Source of the DNA: Varanus komodoensis
Taxonomy: Eukaryota; Chordata; Lepidosauria; Squamata; Varanidae
Length of the DNA stretch: 64,000 nucleotides
Direction of reading: 5' to 3'
NCBI RefSeq assembly: GCF_004798865.1
Contig: NW_025335268.1
Location: 83,938,178-84,002,177 of the forward strand
Part shown: piece after piece, positions 59,611 through 64,000 of the stretch
Layout of the letters: each line of letters opens with the position of its first letter
How positions within the stretch are numbered: position 1 is the first letter of the stretch
The notes under the pieces: model-generated
Database searches by the model: none
Told to the model about the DNA's origin: nothing
Seen by the model: only the letters and a program-made list of their open reading frames with translations
Program-made: the position numbers and the translations under genes

Positions 59611-59697
59611 CAGATGTGTTGGACTGCAGTGTCCATAATACATAGCCACCTTTGCTGGGGATTATAGGAGCTGAAGTCCAAAGCAACTGCAGGGCAC
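59611..59697. repeat. Fold-back copy of a palindromic dispersed repeat
   Basis: The left arm has 'tgttggactgcagtgtccat' and the right arm has 'attataggagctgaagtcca', which are imperfect inverted copies around a GC-richer loop. The arms follow the family's 'ttggactacaactcccat' pattern with differences. Related arms occur at 17013, 28663, 31908 and 47607. Confidence 0.65.
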
Positions 59698-60362
59698 CAT
59701 GCTGACAAAAACTGGCCTTAGCCATTCACCATGATTAAAAGTAATATGGCATCAAGGATCTTATTTCAACTGTTCTATCATATTTCAATCACACCATGGT
59801 TTGACCTTAGACTTGGGAACCCAAAATTAAGTTCCTCACTCAACTGTGAAACTTCATGGATAGCTTTGAAGAAATCACTATTTCACAATGCAGGGTGTTG
59901 GCACGAGGGTAAAATACTTCTCAGCTTTTGACGGAAGGGCAGAAGACAAATGTCACTAATAACAACTTAAAATCAGTGCCAAAATGGAAAAGAGAAGACT
60001 GTCCTGTGCAACATTCTCCACTATATTTATGCAGAACAGCTTAGCCTTTTTCATCCTGTCACCACCACCATGACTGGGCTTAAAGCCTACTTTCTCTGGG
60101 TCTTCATTGGCCTCAGGAAGGAACCCTTTCTCTGATACGGGCTGAAGTGGATTTGAGCTTCCTGAAAAACACTGACAAGGTCCAAACTATTTTAATTATA
60201 AATGTGGAAAATTCAAGCGTTGCCATTCTTTTTATTGGATGTATTTTGCCTATGTTTTCTTGTGAGAGCAGAAGAGACTGCCAAAGTTCAGTCTGTGTCT
60301 AAGGAAGTGTGTGGAAATGGAAATGGGCCTTCACAAGCTGATTCATCACACCACAGAATGAC

Positions 60363-60585
60363 AGACAATGTGATATAGCTGTTAGAGTGCCGCACTGGTC
60401 TTTGGGAAATCCATTTTCTAATCTCCATGCCACCAAGAAGCTCCATGCCACCAAGAAGCTTACAGTCACAGACACTAAGCCAAACCTACCTCATAGGACT
60501 GTTGTTGTGAAGATAACATAGAAAGGAGGCAAAACTTGTGATCTGCCTTGGGTTTTTCTGGGGGTATAAGGTATTGAATCATCTT
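60363..60585 (+). mobile_element. Sauria/MIR-like tRNA SINE, old copy
   Basis: The head 'atgtgatatagctgttagag' matches the A-box region, and 'aacctacctcataggactgt' plus 'tgttgtgaagataacata' match the conserved core of the family. 'gatctgccttgggtttttct' is the tail side. An internal 18-bp tandem duplication (60423-60458) lies where the B-box follows. Confidence 0.68.
60423..60458. repeat. Perfect 18-bp tandem duplication inside a SINE
   Basis: 'ctccatgccaccaagaag' occurs twice without interruption (60423-60440 and 60441-60458). Exact identity suggests a much later event than the SINE insertion. Confidence 0.93.
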
Positions 60586-61059
60586 TATCATCACCTTGAT
60601 GGCTAGGACTGCTACACATTCCATTTCTCATATTTTTAGACTGTCATCCATAAGAAACAGTTTATCATGGGTTCATTCAGATTAGCAGGATAATGTGCAG
60701 CTAACATACAGTTTTCTTTATTACAAATATTCATCATGCTCAGTAACATGGGTAGCACCCACTAACCATGTTACATCACAATACATTGTGTAGCATAACA
60801 AACCAGTCTGCAAGATCCCAAAGATTCATTGCACTGTCATAGCAGTGGCCACTTCCTGCTTTAGCTCAAGATTTTCGAGGATGCAATCAATACACTGAAG
60901 TCAATAGCTGTAACACTTCTGTCTGAATGTTCATAAGCTTTAACATAGTTCTCTATAAAAAAGTAATCTGGTCTTTTTGCATTTGCTTTCCTTCCATCCT
61001 CACTGCTCACAATTACACCTTCCATAAAACTATATGTTGGTTAGATTTAGTAATATTAG
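60586..61059. other. Unique AT-rich sequence
   Basis: No recognised feature. Confidence 0.5.
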
Positions 61060-61170
61060 GACTAGACCTACTGAAACCAATGGGCTTTGAGCCAGTCATA
61101 ATTAACCTAAGTCCAATTGATTTCAATAGATTTCCTTCAAGTAGGATTAAATCTGGGTCCAACCCTAAGT
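61060..61170. repeat. Palindromic dispersed repeat ('cattgatttcaatg' type)
   Basis: The left arm at 61069-61092 (ctgaaaccaatgggctttga) and the right arm at 61105-61128 (taagtccaattgatttcaat) are imperfect inverted copies. 'tctgggtccaaccct' closes the right side. Similar sequences ('taagtcccattgatttcaatg') are frequent in lizard DNA. I do not have a firm family name; it may be a non-autonomous DNA transposon or a fold-back element. Confidence 0.6.
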
Positions 61171-61207
61171 TTATATACACTTAGTTACATATAATTAGGA
61201 CAATACT

Positions 61208-61276
61208 TCATGCATCTGATGAAATGGACCTTAGGCCATGGACAATCAGTTTAAAGTGTTGCAAAACTCTGTTGTT
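61208..61276 (-). repeat. Dispersed repeat with 'cttcatcagatgc' terminus, minus orientation
   Basis: 'cttcatgcatctgatgaaat' and 'cagtttaaagtgttgcaaaa' are the complement of the repeat at 24661-24761 ('cttcatcagatgcatg' and 'tggcaccttaaagactaa'). Confidence 0.55.
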
Positions 61277-61329
61277 ATTGGTGATGTGTCTTAACAAATG
61301 TAAAGAAATATTAGTAACATTAAAACTTT

Positions 61330-61565
61330 GCCCACCTAATGAGAAGGAGGGGCTCATTGGAAAAGACCCTGATGCTGGGAATGATTGAAGGCAAAAGGAG
61401 AAGGGGATGGCAGAGGCTGAGGTGGCTGGAGGGGGTCACTGGAGTGGTGGGTGAGGGCTTGGGTGTACTCCAGGGGATGGTGGAGGACAGGAACACCTGG
61501 AGGAATGCTGTCCATGGGGTCACAAAGAGTCAGGCACGACTTTGTGACTGAACAACAACAATAGT
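61330..61565 (+). mobile_element. RTE/BovB LINE, ORF2 C-terminus and 3' end
   Basis: The 70-residue forward frame (61339-61551) contains GSLEKTLMLGMIEGKRRRGW, QRLRWLEGVTGVVGEGLGVL and WRNAVHGVTKSQARLCD, the characteristic end of BovB ORF2 (SLEKTLMLGKIEGRRRRGRQRMRWLDGIT ... WRAAVHGVAKSRTRLSD). The 3' end reads 'actgaacaacaacaatag'. The C-terminus is well preserved with no internal stop, unlike the BovB pieces at 1639 and 22160, so this copy is likely the youngest of the three. It is a 5'-truncated fragment and cannot move alone. Confidence 0.88.
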
Positions 61566-62219
61566 ACTCCAAAAATTGGCCATTCATGGAGACCTCATTT
61601 TGCTGTTCCCTATTTCAACTTTCTTTCTTTATTCATGGAAGAATTTCGTCACAATTAAAATAAGGCCTATTGTAGAGCATGTTATAGTATAGCTTATTAT
61701 AAAAGCTCCCAGAAGCATCCCTATTTCATAATGGCCCTGCAAACTAGCCTAAGTTCTCAGCCAAGACTATAAAACTGTTATAAATCATCCAGTACAAAAG
61801 TGATTGCAGGAAAAGAGGGTTTGCCTTTTTGACACTCTTGGCCGGGAACAGAACAGATATTCAACTGACATGGAGTGTAATTGCTCATTGCAAGACTATG
61901 CAAAATCCCAATAAGTTCCATCTTGCTTAATTCTTTAAGCCTTATTTAAGCACAGGTTCTTCCAGAAGGCTGAAATATCAGAATAGCACACTTGGCAAGA
62001 AAGTTAGCAAATTAGGTATTGTACGTTGATGCTGATAAAGGTTAGTCAGCTAAAGGTTAGTTGGCTAAAGGCTTTCTAATTGTTTAAATCGTTAAGTCTG
62101 TGTGTTTTATCTGCTAAGCCAGTTTTCAATATTGTTTATTAATTCCTGCTGTGCTGCAGGGAGAGGGATAAATTATTATAGCAGCTCTGGTTGTTGTCCT
62201 ATGGTTGTTGTCTCTCATG
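61566..62219. other. Unique AT-rich sequence
   Basis: No recognised gene or repeat. Confidence 0.5.
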
Positions 62220-62396
62220 CTGTTTTAGTTTTTATTGTATTTTATAATATATTGCATTATGAGAATTTTATTAATTGTATTTTAATACCCGTAGACCACT
62301 CAGAGAGCTTGCGGACTAGGGGGAGGTATATCAATGACTGCCCAGAGAGCATAATGCTAGTGGGGTGACTTTTAAAAATAAATAAAGGTTTGTTGT
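62220..62396 (+). mobile_element. L2-like 3' end with duplicated terminus
   Basis: A T/A-rich segment is followed by 'gaccactcagagagcttgcg' and 'aggtatatcaat', an L2-like end, then a second, diverged copy 'gactgcccagagagcataat' and 'aaaaataaataaagg'. The unit is about 42 bases (62294-62335 and 62336-62379). The coding body is not present. Confidence 0.5.
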
Positions 62397-62488
62397 TTTT
62401 CCCTAGTCCTTCAGCACTGTAGCAGTGGCTGTGATTTTCAAAAGCACTGTAAGTTAAATAACTTGGAATAAAAGGTGGCATAACTTTT

Positions 62489-62728
62489 GAGCCAGTGTGG
62501 CGTAGTGGTTAAGAGCATGGGACTGGGACTCAGACGATCTGGGTTCTAGTTCCCGCTCAGCCATGGAGCCAACTGGGTGGCTTTGGGCCAGTCACAGACT
62601 CTCAGCCCAACCTACCTCACAGGGTTGTTGTTGTGGGGATAAGAGGGAGGAGGAGATGTAAGCTGCCTTGAGCCCTTTGTAGGAAAAAGGCAGGATATAG
62701 ATCCAAACATAAATAAATAAAATAAAAT
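62489..62728 (+). mobile_element. Sauria/MIR-like tRNA SINE
   Basis: The head 'gagccagtgtggcgtagtgg' includes the A-box and 'tgggttctagttcccgctca' the B-box. The 'ttgggccagtcacagactc' core, 'agggttgttgttgtgggg' and the 'aggaaaaaggcaggatatag' end precede an (AAAT)n tail. It closely resembles the copies at 19922-20165 and 37457-37700. Flanks 'ataacttttga' (62480-62490) and 'ataacttgag' (62728-62737) may be an imperfect target-site duplication. Confidence 0.9.
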
Positions 62729-62737
62729 AACTTGAGG

Positions 62738-63562
62738 TATACCTGAAAATAGGGTGTTGGTGCCATGGCTACATTTGAAAATGTAAGAAACCAATCTGGA
62801 CACTACCACAAAATGGCTGCCATGGGGGCCTTTGGGAAAGGAAAGATCACCTCCCCCCCCCCAAAAAAAAAAAGACTGAGGAGGAATTCATGAAGAATCC
62901 ATTTTTGGGGTGAGAATCTGCCAGCTTCCCTGGGCTAGGCTTTACTCCCCAGACTCTGGTCCTCTTTGCTGCAACCATGAGTCTGAATTCCTGGCAAGCA
63001 CACCCAGCATGCACATGGTGCCCCCCAGGAATCAGGCCGAGTGAATGCTGTACAAGCAGACTGCCTCTTCCACATCACATGCAGCCGCTATTCTCATGCT
63101 GCACTTGCCACGGACAAAGGGTGGCGGTTGCACCTCGATTCCCCAAGCATTCATGGACTTTCTCTCAGCTCAGCTTTCTAAGTCCAGGCCATGCCTGAGA
63201 AGAAGTCTGCACACATTAGATAGGCAGTTTCCATGGGGTGTCATTGCAACCCTAAGACTGAGAACAAGTGGGATTTGGGTCCCAACACATCAAACAGCTC
63301 CTTTGAAGCCACCACTTTTAGCACTAACTAAGCAATCATTTCCCAGCAATCTCTGTCACTGTTAAGAAAATGTGCTGGCCGATGTAATTAAGAGCGGTAG
63401 CACATCTCCATGTGTGTCAAGAATGGCATCTGGCAGCACACTGGTGTCTGCAAGCGAAACCTTGGCTTACAAGGACTAACCCACAACCTCCGTCTCACAG
63501 GAAGCCATCCTGGCTGCCATCAACTCACACTTCCTTGATAACTTTCTGAAACACTGTGGGGA
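62738..63562. other. Unique sequence
   Basis: A C-run then A-run lies at 62854-62871. The frames at 62977-63365 are GC-rich but have no recognisable domain. Confidence 0.45.
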
Positions 63563-63707
63563 GAGATGAAAGCTCAGCTGAAAAACCTTTACTGTGCAGG
63601 TTCAAGTTCCCAGGTATCTCCCCAGTCACTGATGATGATAGGCAATGCTGGTCCAGACCAACAAATAATCCGTTCTGATATGAAGCAGTATCCCATGTTC
63701 CAGTGTT
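63563..63707 (+). mobile_element. tRNA-derived SINE, diverged copy
   Basis: 'aaagctcagctgaaaaacct' corresponds to the A-box side, 'caggttcaagttcccaggta' is a good B-box match, and 'agtatcccatgttcc' is the degenerate tail of the tRNA SINE family seen at 3681-3833 and 55044-55222. Confidence 0.65.
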
Positions 63708-64000
63708 AACACTTCCCCAGGTGTAACAGAGGATGAAGAAAGACCAGGAATCCTGGACCTGCTAACATGAAGATTTCAGGTCATGCCTTTTCTTTTTTTC
63801 TTTTTTTTCTTTTTTTCTTTTTTTTACTGTTCAGGTTGTGGCTTCTTTCTTTATTGTGCACCTTGGGGCTGATAGGTGGGGCTGATTATATATAGGTGGA
63901 GCATACATATTTATACTTGTTCCATCATACATCATTTGCTGCAAAAGCTGCACCATTGTGTTCAATATTTTTTTTTCTCCTAGCCAAGCTTTGGTTTTTG
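63708..64000. other. Unique sequence with a (CTTTTTTT)n run
   Basis: A pyrimidine run of T with regularly spaced C lies at 63788-63826. No gene recognised to the window end. Confidence 0.6.

Larger units (their letters stand above)
58619..60362. other. Unique sequence with a TG microsatellite and a fold-back repeat
   Basis: No gene recognised. The microsatellite and fold-back copy are listed separately. An A-run lies at 59547-59557. Confidence 0.5.

Noticed and set aside
1-64000. CRISPR arrays, operons, bacterial-type systems or functional tRNA/rRNA genes
   Set aside because: No spaced direct repeats, no compact coding clusters and no intact tRNA or 5S gene are visible. The sequence is vertebrate-like throughout.

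Overview
This window looks like gene-poor vertebrate nuclear DNA, most likely from a squamate reptile (a lizard). The evidence is AT-rich non-coding sequence with no convincing host exon, and a repeat mixture typical of squamates: RTE/BovB LINEs, CR1 LINEs, L2-type LINEs with AATAAA-like microsatellite tails, Sauria/MIR-like tRNA SINEs, a second tRNA SINE family ending in a conserved 'aaggcagcttcct' motif, and 5S rRNA-derived SINE sequence. Family names are assigned from remembered consensus sequence and translated motifs, because no database search could be run. Species is not determinable.

Layout. 0-6 kb: a minus-strand CR1 split by a 5'-truncated BovB (about 1.35-2.16 kb), a tRNA SINE, a short 5S-like/CR1-tail composite and an old Sauria/MIR-like SINE. 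6-19 kb: mostly unique AT-rich sequence with one L2 3' fragment (11.08-11.63 kb) and a 100-base assembly gap (13493-13592). 19.2-20.4 kb: a GC-rich island between an L2-like reverse-transcriptase scrap and an L2-like tail, with a SINE inside. 21.5-23.8 kb: a CR1 3' end, a 5S-derived SINE and a long decayed RTE/BovB on the minus strand. 24-31 kb: scattered tails, a GATA-type microsatellite, an L2 3' end and a CA repeat. 32-33.5 kb: an internally deleted CR1. 34.6-35.4 kb: an unclassified block with an A-rich tail. 37.4-38.2 kb: a SINE abutting an L2 end. 43-45.1 kb: a CR1 split by a younger L2 that keeps a stop-free 417-residue reverse-transcriptase frame. 45.6-46.4 kb: a damaged mariner transposase. 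46.4-64 kb: mostly unique sequence with more SINE, L2, CR1 and BovB pieces and two fold-back repeats.

No host gene, operon, CRISPR array or complete functional system is supported. The only long open frame that clearly codes for a recognisable protein is the L2 reverse transcriptase at 43433-44686. The best leads are structural: a perfect 16-bp hairpin at 141-179, a perfect 13-bp hairpin at 20448-20481, the 5S/CR1 composite at 3920-4052, the GC-rich L2-flanked block, two dispersed palindromic repeat families, and two nested insertions that give relative ages of LINE families.
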